Below, piece by piece: positions 20,826 through 32,443 of a stretch of DNA of 64,000 nucleotides. Numbering within the stretch: the first letter of the stretch is position 1; each line of letters opens with the position of its first letter. The notes under the pieces were generated by a model. The model worked only from the letters and a program-made list of their open reading frames with translations, was not told the DNA's origin and did no database searches. This DNA is from Capsicum annuum (lineage: Eukaryota > Streptophyta > Magnoliopsida > Solanales > Solanaceae): positions 34,945 to 98,944 of the forward strand of contig NW_025860903.1 of the NCBI RefSeq assembly GCF_002878395.1, read 5' to 3'. The position numbers and the translations under genes are program-made.

Positions 20826-21694
20826 TTTTCCTAAATAAAATTATGGAGAACTTTTGTATTACCTTAGAAAATGGGTAGAAAGGTAACACATCATGAGTTA
20901 TTTATGGAGATCCACGCAAAAAAAAAGAAAAGAAAAGAATCCAACGAATGAAGATGAATGTGTTGGTTGAGCCATATGCAAAAAGCTATCCATATAAGAA
21001 CTAGATCATACTTTATGATTTTTTTAAATAAAATTGATATTATTTAATTATGAATAACTTAATATTTATTATTATTATTATTTTAACTTTACTATAAATA
21101 TAGGACAAATATATACTGAAGATTAATGAGTTACATACTACTCAGCCTCCTGAAAGTCAGAAAAACTCAATACCTCAAGATGTAGAGTAGGAGTACTGAA
21201 AATAGTGTATGGGTTCTCGGGTTAGAGGTACAGTCTACGACTATCCAAGAAAATGTCTTATGGTGAATATTAGGTCTTTGTATTGTGGATCCTCATCTAA
21301 CCCATTAGTTTATAGAAAAATCATTATTTTGTTACAAAAATGATTTCTTATCTCACTAAGGAATTTGCTGCACAGGCTGAGAGGGAAAGGAAAAAAGAGA
21401 AGAAAACTGTTGCGCAAATAAAAATAATACCGGAGAAGATTAATAGTTTTATTCATTCTCCATAAATTTTTTCTACGTTGTTTCGATGATTCACCTAGGG
21501 ATGCGAGAGGCCTAGACCCACTTAAGGATTACAATACAAAGGCAGAGGAAAAGGAAGAGTAAGAGGATAGGGATGGGGATGAGGATGAGTTGTTGCTTAC
21601 TCTTTTATATATTTTGGTGATTTGTAGTTTATTTTTTATTTGTAAATTTTGATTTTTGAATGTTTTGATTTTGATATTTTAATATTTGGATTTT
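20826..21694. other. Spacer, no gene supported
   Basis: AT-rich sequence with a few purine-rich stretches (AAAAGAAAAGAAAAG near 20920; GATAGGGATGGGGATGAGG near 21565). No domain or element boundary was recognised. Confidence 0.45.
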
Positions 21695-23106
21695 TGTAAC
21701 ACGCCAGTTTTTTTGTCTTTAAAAATTTTCTGAAATTGTATCCTCAATGTCTTAACTACGACTCACACGATGAGTCATAGGGTGTCTTGACGGATTAGGT
21801 GACCCTAGTCGTAAGGTGTCCAGTGAATGGTGCTTAAGTTACTGTCCTGAGTACAACTTAGGTACACGAGTCATAGAAAATCTTGATGGGTTTTAGGGAC
21901 CCAATCGTAACCAAATCAGTAAGTATGTGTCAAAGTTCTGCTCTGAGTACGAGTGTCTCACTAAGAGTCTTAAGGAATCATTATGAGTTGTTGGCTGTAA
22001 ATCATAGAATGTCAGGTGTTTAGACAATTAAGTTCTGTGTTGACTACGAATGGATCCTACGAGTCATAAGGCCCCATTACAAGTCGTATTATGTGAGTCA
22101 TAGGGTCAATAGATTATGAGTTCATTAGAAACTGTCTTGATTATGACTCATGGTGACAAGTCATAATAAATCTATATGAGTCGTATAGTGACCCGTAGTC
22201 ATTGACGACTAAATTTCAACTTTTAATTTAAGTGAACTTTGGTCAATTCCCCTCTCACCCAATTAAAACCCCACATTTATGAAGCACTGAAGGGGGTTAT
22301 TTTTCATTCATATCGTACTCAAATACTTCCAAATCTCTCTCAAATCCTCTTAAGCACCCATACTTAGGGTTTCCAAGAAGTAGGTTATCCAAGGGCTTAA
22401 GGGTTGGATTCTTTCTATGAAACTTGATGTTTCAGGCCTGTTATTCTTCCATTATTGTTAATTTGTTATAAGAATATGTTTTAAAGTATTTTTCATGGGA
22501 TATGTGTGTTGGTTTTAAAACAAGGGTTGAGGATTTTGAATGCTTATTGATAGAACAATGTTTTCCCATAGTTTACATATGATTATCCATGCTTTCATTA
22601 TGGTTTTGAATTCGTAGGTTCATGCGTATGGTGAATGAACTAGGGAATTGTGATTTCCCCTAAACTTGTGAATTTGAAGTGGTTATGACCTCAACCCCAT
22701 ATTGTGAAGTTGGTTTTGAATATGAAAATATGCATATTGAGCTACTTTGAAGTTTTGCATAATGTGAAAAGCTAATGATTCATAATGGTTTTGACTTGAA
22801 CCTTGTGGGTTTCGTGTTTTCACAAGCTATTGCATAATTGAACCAAAAAGGTTGTGAATTCCCCCAAGTAATAAGATTGTTTTGGAATATTATTTTTACC
22901 TTGCAAGTATAGTTGGTATGACGATACCAACAATGTATGCCTTAATGTGAAATATGATTCAAAAAATAAAAATGTGTGCTAAATGTTTTTTATTGGGATT
23001 AAAAGAGGGTTATGTAGCTAAGTCGTGAAAGTGAAGGTCTCGAGGGATTAATACTAAAAATCATGGTTGCTGACATAGTGGTCTATATGATCGGGAGGTT
23101 TGAGTC

Positions 23107-23109
<3 letters not shown>

Positions 23110-23138
<29 letters not shown>

Positions 23139-23139
23139 C
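23110..23139 (+). repeat. Microsatellite (ATT)n
   Basis: Ten consecutive TTA/ATT units within the gypsy 5' LTR. Confidence 0.95.
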
Positions 23140-23402
23140 ATATGATTGAGAGGTTCGAGTCCCCACATTATATTACATGATTTGGTACTCGTGTCATCTT
23201 GATGTGCCGGGAGGTTCGAGCCTCCCATAGTACATATATATACCCTCTAGTTCGTGCGACCACACGCACTAGGGCCTTACCAGCTGGGGAAGAGTTGGGC
23301 TCATATAGCCCGTGGGTGCCTTTGTATGTTATGATGGTTGAGCCATACAATTTAGGCTAAAGTTGTAAAGTGCATGTTAAACCTAGTTCCTTATTACATC
23401 AT

Positions 23403-23404
<2 letters not shown>

Positions 23405-23435
<31 letters not shown>
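23405..23435 (+). repeat. Microsatellite (AT)n
   Basis: About 15 consecutive TA units within the gypsy 5' LTR. Confidence 0.95.
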
Positions 23436-23438
<3 letters not shown>

Positions 23439-24050
23439 ATTAATTATGTGCTTTGGATTTGAAACTGTTGGTCATGGCATTATGTTATCTTATCCCTGAG
23501 TTTCTTGCTAGTGTTCACCCTACTAACCATCTCCGAACGTTGTATCCCCATGCGATGCAGGCCACGGAGCTACTTCTACTTTTTTTTATAGAGTTAGGTT
23601 GGTTGGCTTTGTTCGTTGGTTTGTTGTTGTGAAGTAGTGATCTTTCATTCTTCGAAAGGTTTAAGCCTTTCACCAGTTTCCATTGTTAGATTTGAGTTGA
23701 TAGTTACTTTTATTATTATTAAAATTATTATTGTTACTATCATTATTAGCTGTCAGAGCCGGGGGAATGTCCTGATAAAGACTGGTTCTTGATTCATTTG
23801 TTTAAAGGCTTTGTTAGATTACTATGGAATTGGGTTATGTTGGTCAAATATTTTGTCCGATTGTTGGTTATCGGAAATGGACTTATCATGTATTCTTTAG
23901 ACTTATCTTATTCTATATTGTTATATGTTCAGAATTCATTCGACAGGGGTGATATTGTGTTGTTCGATTAGGTGCAAGAGGATAATATTTCCTCCTTGAT
24001 GTACTTGAGATACCCATCATGGTCGGGCCCTGGTTCGGGTCATGAATAAA

Positions 24051-24066
24051 ATGGTACTATAGCCTA
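24051..24066 (+). promoter_or_regulatory. Gypsy primer-binding site
   Basis: ATGGTACTATAGCCTAG is a decayed match to the initiator tRNA-Met complement TGGTATCAGAGCC and lies just inside the 5' LTR, where reverse transcription would start. Confidence 0.65.
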
Positions 24067-24257
24067 GGTTTGGAGTTATTGGGTGTACACAAAGCCATGT
24101 CAAGTAGAGTCTCTTTTATGGGTGTGTAGCATGCCACACTTATAAGAGAGAGGCTACGGGACATTTTGGAATATTTCCTTTTTTTGTTGTTCTATTTAGA
24201 GCTATAGAGTCTAAGGTCTTGAATCTCTCTAATTACTATTTGTTCTTCTTTCAAATC

Positions 24258-25465
24258 ATGAATCTAAGAAGATCTGATATCCTTGAGAACTCTTCTGTGC
24301 AGTCTGAGGACAATGTAGATAGATCTTGTCCTACTCCAGGAGATCAGACCCGATCTATGGTTGTTGTTTTTGATTGCCCTAATGAAGCTCTATTTGTTCC
24401 CTCTATTCATCCTTAGTCATCTCGAGTTTATATGTCTAATGCTGTATTTTACTAGTTGATTCATTTGCTTTCCCAGTTGGTAGCATCTCAGATTAAGCAG
24501 GTTGTTTCTGTTGCTCTATCCTTCGGAGCCACTAGAGTTGGCCAATTTATGATATTGAGTCCTCCTATTTTCACTGGTTCTAGAGTTAAGGAAAATCCTT
24601 AAAATTTTATTAATGAGATGGAAAAGATGTTTTGTATAATGCATGCTACTGATGTAGAGGGCGTGGAGTTTACTGCTTACCAGTTGAAAGATGTGGCGTA
24701 TCAGTGGTATGAGAAAAGAGATTAATCTAGGGGTGAGGATGATGAGTTCTCCTTGTGGGATGAGTTCTTGAGTGCTTTCCTTGATCTCTTCTTTCCTCAG
24801 GAGTTAATAGAGGTGAAGGATGAGGAATTTATGGATTTGAAACAAGGCAGGATATCAGTAAATGAGTATTCCTTGAAGTTTCATCAGTTGCCGCGTTATG
24901 ATCCTGAGTTGGTGTCTAACATGAGGGCTAGAATGAGAAAGTTTGCTTCAAGGTTGTCCTATGAGTTGATCTTGGAGAGTAAGTCTGCCTTGTTAAACAA
25001 GGATATGGACATCTTTAGACTCATGGTGTATATTCAACAAGTGAAAGAAGAAATAAAGAAGCAAGCAGAGATGAGAGAAAGGAAAAATAAGTTTCACTAC
25101 TCGAATCCGGGTAGAGGTCAGTGGCAAAGTGGTAAGATGGTGAAAAATGGTCTAAGAATAAATGGGAAAGTTATGGTTCCTACTCTACGGCTGGTGCTCC
25201 TTATTCGAAGTTGTCGGCTGATCATTATTCTCAGAATGATAGTAAGATTAGAGCACTAGAAGCCCAGTCTCAGGAAATCGAGGATCAGCCAGCTTCGTCA
25301 TATCCTCCTTATAGATTTTATGGTCAGGTGCACCATGGTGTTTGTGAAGAGGGAAGGAAGAAGTTCTTCAAATATGGTCAGATTAGTCATATGCAGAGGG
25401 ATTATCAATCTAAAGTTGCTTTTGGGGTGAATAAAATTCTTGTTGCTACTTCATCAACTCCTTAA
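24258..25465 (+). pseudogene. Gypsy gag
   Basis: It starts at the ATG of MNLRRSDILENS (24258). Several stops interrupt the first 500 bp. The frame at 24753-25259 is the conserved retrotransposon gag core: LWDEFLSAFLDLFFPQELIE, then FMDLKQGRISVNEYSLKFHQ and LPRYDPELV. A frame change at about 25230 leads to the nucleic-acid-binding end. The zinc knuckle there reads FFKYGQISHMQRDYQ, so the three Cys of the CX2CX4HX4C pattern are replaced by Phe, Tyr and Tyr and only the His remains. It is inactive. Confidence 0.85.
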
Positions 25466-25499
25466 CCAAAGGGTGCTACTTCTGCTTCTAGCTCTGTCA

Positions 25500-25913
25500 C
25501 TGGTCGGAACCGTCTCTATGCTCTTGCCACCCGCCAGGATTTTAATGCATCCCCAGATGTTGTTACCGGTATGCTCAAACTCTTTTTCATGATATATATT
25601 GTCTACTTGATCTCGGGTCTACTCTCTCTTATGTGACCCTTTGTGTGGTTATTCATTTTAATTTTGGTCCTCCACTCCAATGGATGACTCCATTGTGTCT
25701 AGAAGGGTCTATAAGGGTTGTGTGATGTCGGTCCATAGTAGAGAGACCTTGGTGATCTAATAGAGCTGGACAAGGTTAGACTTTGATGTGATTTAGGGGA
25801 TGGATTGGTTGCATTTGTTCTATGTATCTCTGTATTATCGAACCCATAGGGTCAATTTTGATTTCCCAAATAAGCCAATGATGGAGTGGGAAGGTAGTTC
25901 CCTAGTGCCTAAG
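25500..25913 (+). pseudogene. Gypsy protease region, interrupted by an insertion
   Basis: LYALATRQDFNASPDVVTGM opens the region, followed by a decayed retropepsin domain with frameshifts (ISGLLSLM where the family has LDPGATLSF). Homology runs up to the TSD at 25909-25913 and resumes after the nested element at 30875 with ERFISYHRVRKLV. Confidence 0.75.
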
Positions 25914-28439
25914 TGTAATACCCTGAAGTTCTCTAGCAAATTTCGTCCCAAGAATTCCTAGTATTAGCTTATAAAGTGAATGATAATTATTCCATGAGGA
26001 ATTTTCAAGATTTTCACTTTTTGTCATGTCAAAAATTCAATAAGCTTTCCATCAATATATAATTCGCTTAAATCCGATAATCGGGTAAGAAGTTATGATT
26101 ATTTCAAGTTCTCATCGTAAAACAACGCCATATTAGTTAGTAGTATGCCGCGCCACAAGAGGAAATGGCATTTGGCAATTTCCAGTAGGTGTTCGCGATT
26201 ATGGCGCGTCGCGCCAGCACTCAAATTCAGAATTGTCCTTTTTCCAGTGTCTCAGCGCGATTTCCCCCCCGTCGTGCCAAAGTTCCAGTCACGAAGGAAG
26301 GGGTAACACGATGGCTCCATATTGCGCCATTCCTCAATTTCCCAATTACCAATTTCCAGTGACACGATGCGATAACGCCGCATCGTGCCAGGGACCCAGT
26401 TCGGGAAACTTTTACTGAAATTAAAATGACGCATCCAGGGTTAAAAGGGTCAATTTCCTACCCCTATTTAAACCCAATAACACATGATTTAGCCATTCTT
26501 CACCCAAAATATACTATTTTCTCTCAATAACAAGCTAGAGTTTCTATTGGGGATTCAAATTCAAGAAGGTTTCACCATCAATCTTCATGAAATCACCAAC
26601 TAAGGTATGCATAGTGTTCATTCATGGATTCCTTTCATCCATGAAGCCCAAGAATCCCTTTTCTAAATTCAAGTTATGGATTTTCTTATGAATTTCATGA
26701 TTTGGGCTGCTTTTGTTCATGTTGATAATGAGTAATTGAATTATATTCCATGAATGAGTGTTAAATTTCATATGATTTGATTTGTATCGGTATAGATTCA
26801 TGAAACCCAAGGACTAAACCCTTGAATGATTAAATTGGAATTGAATCACGACAGTTAATTGTTGTATGATGTTGTTTACACATTCTATGACTACTATGTG
26901 TTTGGTTGAATGCCTAGATGAAGGGAAAGTGTCTAATTAGCATGATATCATGAAATCCCCATGTACGTACAAGCTTATGCCTATCACATGTTTGATGAAA
27001 TATTTAAGTAAATGTATTATGATGATTATTATGTATTTGAGTAAGTCATGCTTTGTCAGTTTCCTTCCATCGAGTACTGGGGGTACTTGTACCCGAAACA
27101 TTAGCGGTATACCTAGAGCTATGTCATGTTTTCACAATACTCTCAGTCAAGCTATGAATTCTTAGACTTCAGATTGTCTTATGACTCAGGAAAAATCTCC
27201 ATGATCTCACGACTCAGTCAGTTGTCAGATATCAGTAGTATTCCGTCAGTCAACTTTACTTAGTAACTCAGCTCATGTTCAGTTTCCATTCAGATGGAAG
27301 TAGGAATTAGCACCGAGTGAACCTAAGGATGGGGACACACACTATCAGATAAGGGTGTGATCCTTAGAAGTCATCCCTGCGTTCCAAAACTATGTAGCCA
27401 GCATAGGTTGAGACATCAACACTGTCCAATGATGGTTGATGAGATAGATAAGTACTATCAGATAAGGGCCCAACCATTCTCTTTTGGGGACACTATCAGA
27501 TAAGGGTCGCCCATAGCTTATCCTTACTAGTGGCGCGGTATTGATACCTTTCTAATTGGGGTTACAGATTGGACCCCAACTCAGCCACTATAGCGTATCA
27601 GGGGCATGTCGGTTAAATACTAGCTCTTCAGATTCAAGATTATCAGATACAGTCTACTCAGATACAGTAAGGAACTCAGATGGTTCCATCAGATTCAGGA
27701 CTGTCAGATACAGTCACCCATGTTATCGGTTACATTTAGATACAACTATTTATGCTATCAGTTATATCGGTTATTAGTATGTCATGTCATCAGTATTTAG
27801 ATTCAGTAATCACGGTATCACGGTGTCAGTTACAGTTACGTATTTATGTATGCATTCTCGCGTCCATATTAGACAGTCAGCTAGCATTATTCATGCATGT
27901 TAACCCTTGCATATAGCCTACCTCACATGTATACTCAGTACATTCCATTGTATTGACGTATTTGCGCTATGGTGCTATTTTTTTATGTTACACTATAGGT
28001 TCAGAGACACGAGTTCCATATCAGCAGTAGATTCCAGTCCCAGCAGTTAAAATAGAAGTGAGTCCTCATACTTCGAGGACATGATTATTTCTTCAGTATT
28101 TCATTGATTATTTATTAGTTGGAGTTAGTTGGGGACATTTCCCATCAACTCCTTATTTAGATTATTTAGACAATAAAGGCTTCCAGACTAGATACAGACT
28201 ATTATGTTTCAGACTTCAGTGTTTAGAGTTTTTGTTTTGGGTATCGTATTACCCCACAGAGGTTATCTCATCTATGTTATATTCAGTATTGAACCTTATG
28301 GCCTTTCAGTGCATGTTTTCGCATTATTATGTTATATTATGCAGTATACAGGTATGGATATCAGTCATGGGTTAGCTTGTGGTCTTACGGGGTCATGAGC
28401 ATCGTGTAGCATTCCGATTCATCAAATCGCGGTGTTACA
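25914..28439 (+). repeat. Nested gypsy 5' LTR
   Basis: TGTAATACCC to GCGGTGTTACA, 2,526 bp. The right half contains repeated CTATCAGATAAGGG and CAGATACAGT motifs that also appear in the partial 3' LTR. Confidence 0.88.
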
Positions 28440-28443
28440 AACT

Positions 28444-28456
28444 TGGTATCAGATCC
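28444..28456 (+). promoter_or_regulatory. Nested gypsy primer-binding site
   Basis: TGGTATCAGATCC sits five bases after the LTR end and matches the initiator tRNA-Met complement with one change. Confidence 0.85.
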
Positions 28457-28660
28457 TAAGGTTCAATTGAGTCCTAAAAAATCTGAAAGCCGCATCTAGT
28501 AGGGTCTTTTACATGGGTGCGTTGCGCGCCACATTTATGTGCAAGAGGCTATGAGATATTTAAGAATAGTTTCCCTTATTTCAGTATTCATGTCGTGCTA
28601 GTTATCATAATCATAAGTCAATCTCTCAGTCTAATCCTTTTCTTCTCTTTATTTCAGAAT

Positions 28661-29605
28661 ATGCCTCCTAAGATAAGAAATCAATTAACCCCTCAGCCCG
28701 AAGAACCTTTGGGCGATCATGTTTCTCATGTGGAGTTCAGGACCGTATTTACCACTCTTGCTCAGTCAGTAGCAACCCATAATGAGCGACCAGCTGTCGT
28801 TCCGGCCAACCCAGTGGCAAACTCAGCTGCAACTAGGATTCAAGACTTCACCCAAATGAATCCTACGTCCTTCCACGGGTCTAAAGTAGCTGAAGAACCT
28901 CAGGAATTCATTAATCAAGTTCAAAAAGTGACAGACATCATGGGGGTGACTACTATTGAGAGTACTGAGTTAGTCACATACTAGTTGCAGGATGTGGCTC
29001 ATACTTGGTTCAAATAGTGGAAGTCAGAAAGGTCAGATAATGCAGGTCCTATAGAGTGGGAGGAGTTTGCCACTGCACTCTTAGACAAATTCTTTCCCCA
29101 GGAGCTTAGAGAGGCTAAGGTACTAGAATTCATCAACCTCAGGCAGGGCAATATGACAGTGAAAGAGTATTCTCTAAAGTTTACTCAATAAACCAGATAT
29201 GCCCCTCGTGTGGTTGTAGACGATAGATCCAAGATGAGTAAGTTCACTTCAGGCGTAAATGATAGTGTGGTTAATGAGTACAGATCCGCCATGCTAAATA
29301 GTAACATGACTTTAGCCAGACTTATGACTCATGCTCAGCAGATTGAGAAGCAAAAGATTAAGATGAGGGAGAAGCAGAATAAGCGAACGAAGACAGGTAG
29401 TTTTAACTTTGCTCAGCCTAAATCAAAAGGAGGAAACCGTTCTTAGTTTTGTCCTAAGTCATAGGTTCCAGATCCTTCTTCAGCCAGTGCTTCAACTCCT
29501 AAGTTCAAAGATAGAGTGCCAGGCTTTAAGTCTTAAGGCAGTGTAAGTAATGCCTGAACTAAGCCCCTTTGTCAGACTTGTGGTAAGAATCATAAGGGTG
29601 CTTAC
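28661..29605 (+). pseudogene. Nested gypsy gag
   Basis: The start is ATG at 28661 (MPPKIRNQLTPQPEEPLGDH). The protein runs through FTQMNPTSFHGSKVAEEPQE and FINQVQKVTDIMGV, then, past TAG stops at 28982-28984 and about 29016, WEEFATALLDKFFPQELRE, FINLRQGNMTVKEYSLKFTQ and MTLARLMTHAQQIEKQK. The end enters a zinc knuckle (PLCQTCGKNHKGAYR) whose final Cys is replaced at the junction with the 3' LTR. About five stops in one frame make it non-coding, but the order of motifs is clear. Confidence 0.88.
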
Positions 29606-30869
29606 AGATATCAGTAGTATTTCGTCAGTCAACTTTACTTAGTAACTTAGCTCATGTTCAGTTCAACAAATCATGTTTAGTGTCCATTCAGATGGGAGTA
29701 GGAATTAGCACCGAGTGAACCTAAGGATGGGGACACACACTATTAGATGAGGGTGTGATCCTTAAAAGTCATCCTTGCATTCTAGAACTATGTATCCAGC
29801 ATAGGTTGAGACATCAACACTGTTCGATGATGATTTAATGAGATGGATAAGTACTGTCAGATAAGGGCCCCACCATTCTCTTTTAGGGACACTATCAGAT
29901 AAGGGTCGCCCATAGCTTGTCCTTACTAGTGGTGCAGTATTGACACCCTTCTAATTGGGGTTACAGATTGGACCCCAACTTAGCCATTATGGCATATCAG
30001 GGGCATGTCGGTTAAATACTACCTCCCACAGTTTTAGTACCAGTCTTAGTAAAAGAACTCAGATAGTTCTTCAGATTTTAGACTGTCAGATACAGTCGAC
30101 TCAAATACAGTAAGAAACTCAAATAGTTCCATCAGATTTAGGACCGTCAGATACAATCACCCATGTTATCAATTACATTCAGATACAACTATTTATGTTA
30201 TTAGCTATATCGATTATTAGTATGTCATATCATTAGTATTCAGATTCAGTAATCATGATATTACGGTGTTAGTTTCAGTTACGTATTTATACGCATTCTC
30301 GCATTCATGTTAGACAGTCAGCTAGCATTATTCATGCATGTTAACCCTTGTATATAGACCACCTCACATATATACTCAGTATATTCTATGTATTGACGTA
30401 TTTGTGCTATGGTGCTTTCTTTTTATGTTACACTATAGGTTCAGAGACACGAGTTCCAAATTAGCAGTAGATTCCAATCCCAGCAGTCAGAATAGAAGTG
30501 AGTCCTCATCCTTCGAGGACATGATTATTTCTTCACTATTTCATTGATTAGTTATTAGTTGGGGACATGTCCCATCAACTCTTTATTTGGATTATTTAGA
30601 CAGTAGAGGCTTCCATACTAGATGCAGACTATTATGTTTAAGACTTTAGTCTTTACAGTTTTTGTTTTAGGTATCATATTACCCCACAGGTGTTATCTCA
30701 TCCATGTTATGTTCAGTATTGAACCTTATGGCCTTTCAGTGAATGTTTTCATATTATTATGTTATATTATGTAGTATACTGGTACGGATATCAGTCATGG
30801 GTTAGCTTGTGGTTCTACGGGGTCATGAGCACTGTGTAGCATTTCGGTTCAGCAAATCGGGGTGTTACA
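29605..30869 (+). repeat. Nested gypsy 3' LTR, left half missing
   Basis: This aligns with 27225-28439 of the 5' LTR at high identity and ends GGGGTGTTACA against the TSD. The first 1.3 kb of the LTR are absent. Confidence 0.9.
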
Positions 30870-30874
30870 CTAAG

Positions 30875-31966
30875 GAAAGGTTCATTTCATATCATAGAGT
30901 CCGAAAATTGGTTTATAAAGGGTGCCTCTATCACTTAGTATATGTTAAGGATTCTAGATTCAAAGGTCCTTCTTTGCAGACTGTTCTTGTGGTCTACAAA
31001 TATCTTGAGGTGTTCCCTGATGATCTTTCTGGTATTTCTCCTGGTAGGGAAATTGATTTTGGGATTGATCTTTTTCTAGATATTCATCCTATTTCTATTC
31101 CTCTTTATAGAATGGCTTCGGCTGAGTTGAAGGAACTCAAGGAGCAGTTGAAAGATCTTCTGCGTAAGGGTTTTATCTGCCCTAGTGTATCTCTGTGGGA
31201 TGCTCTCATGCTCTTCGTGGGTAATAAGGATGGCTTCCTTCGAAGGTGTATTAATTACTGCTAATTAAATAAGGTGACCATGAAGAATAAGTATCCACTT
31301 TCAAAGATTGGTGATCTCTTTGATCAGCTTTAGGGTGCTAAGTTCTTTTCTAAAATTGATCTTCGATCTGGGTACCAGTAGTTGAAGATTAAGGAGGCGA
31401 ATATCCCTAAGACTACTTTCCACACTCAGTTTGGTTAATTTGATTTTTTGGTGATGTCTTTTGGCTTGACTGATGTCCTGATAGCATTTATAGATCTTAT
31501 GAATCAAGTTTTTTGTCAAATCTTAAATTTACTCGTGATTGTCTTTATTGATGATACTTTGGTGTATTCCAAATATAAGACAGATCATGCCGATCACCTT
31601 CGCCTTTTGTTGTATACCCTAAAGGTTCAGTATTTGTATGTTATATTCTCTAAGTGTGAGTTCTGGTTGAATGTTGTGACTTATATGGGTCATATTGTTT
31701 CTAGTGAAGAGATCATGATGTATCCATAAAAAGCTGCGATGGTTAAGAAGTGGCCTAGACCCATGACTCCAATCGACATTCGGAGCTTCTTAGGTTTAGT
31801 CGATTATTATAGAAGGTTTGTAGAGAGTTTTTCTTTTATCATTGCTCTATTGACTAAGGTTACTTATAAGAAGGTGAAGTTCTTGTGGTCTGATGCTTGT
31901 GAAGATAGTTTTGAGAAGTTTAAGGATAAGTTGACTTCAGCTTTGATTTTGACACTACCCGAGTGA
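30875..31966 (+). pseudogene. Gypsy reverse transcriptase
   Basis: This is the RT of the outer gypsy element. It opens with the protease-RT link (YLEVFPDDLSGISPGREIDF), then MASAELKELKEQLKDLLRKG, DLFDQL, FFSKIDLRSGYQ, FLVMSFGLTDV, the catalytic FIDD box (VIVFIDDTLVYSK), FSKCEFWLNVVTYMGHIVS and the connection RSFLGLVDYYRRFVESFS. All lie in one frame but with stops at 31262, about 31333, 31379, 31436, 31727 and 31964. The inactivation is by point mutations rather than frameshifts. Confidence 0.92.
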
Positions 31967-32443
31967 ACGGATGGTTTTGTAGTTTATTATGATGTGTCTC
32001 GTATGGGACTGGGTTGTATGTTGATGCAGTATGGCAAGGAGGTTGCTTATGCTTCTAGACATTTGGAGGTTCAAGAGAAGAATTATCCGACTCATAATTT
32101 GGAATTGTTAGTTGTCATGTTTGTGTTAATGATCTGGCGGCATAATTTGTATGACGTCCATGTTGATATTTATTTTGATCATAAGAGCCTACAATATGTG
32201 TTCACTCAGAATGAGCCAAATCTCTAGCAAATAAGGTGGCTTAAGTTACTAAAGGATTATGACATGAGTCTCCACTATCATCCAGGTAAAGATAACATGG
32301 TTGTTGATGCTTTTATTAGGTTGTCCATAGGAAGCTTGTCTCATGTGGATGAGGAGAAGAGGGATTTAGTGAAGGATATTCACTTTTTGGATAATCTTAG
32401 AGTTTGTCTCTTAGATTTTGAGGATGGTGGTGTGATTGTTTAG
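31967..32443 (+). pseudogene. Gypsy RNase H
   Basis: VVYYDVSRMGLGCMLMQ (first acidic motif, where the family has YCDAS), then AYASRHLEVQEKNYPTHNLE with the catalytic Glu, and IYFDHKSLQYVFTQ with the third motif (family TDHKSLQY). TAG stops at 32225 and 32441 interrupt it. It continues in the RT frame. Confidence 0.9.

Larger units (their letters stand above)
21695..24046 (+). repeat. Gypsy 5' LTR
   Basis: It starts TGTAACACGCC and runs about 2.35 kb to the primer-binding site. It aligns with 34080-36360. The first 500 bp are rich in the short motif GAGTC(A/G)TA on both strands. It also contains (ATT)n at 23110-23139 and (AT)n at 23405-23435. The exact right edge is not certain because the usual TGACA end is mutated (CATGAATA). 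Confidence 0.85.
25914..30869 (+). mobile_element. Nested Ty3/gypsy element with gag only, pol deleted
   Basis: The element is bounded by TGTAATACCC and GGTGTTACA and flanked by the perfect 5-bp TSD CTAAG (25909-25913 and 30870-30874). It has a 2,526-bp 5' LTR (25914-28439), a tRNA-Met-type primer site (TGGTATCAGATCC, 28444-28456) and gag (28661-29605). Only the last 1.26 kb of the 3' LTR (29605-30869) remains. Gag runs straight into the middle of the 3' LTR at CAGATATCAGTAGTATT. Protease, RT, RNase H, integrase and the first half of the 3' LTR were lost in one deletion. Removing the element restores the host gypsy reading order. Confidence 0.92.
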
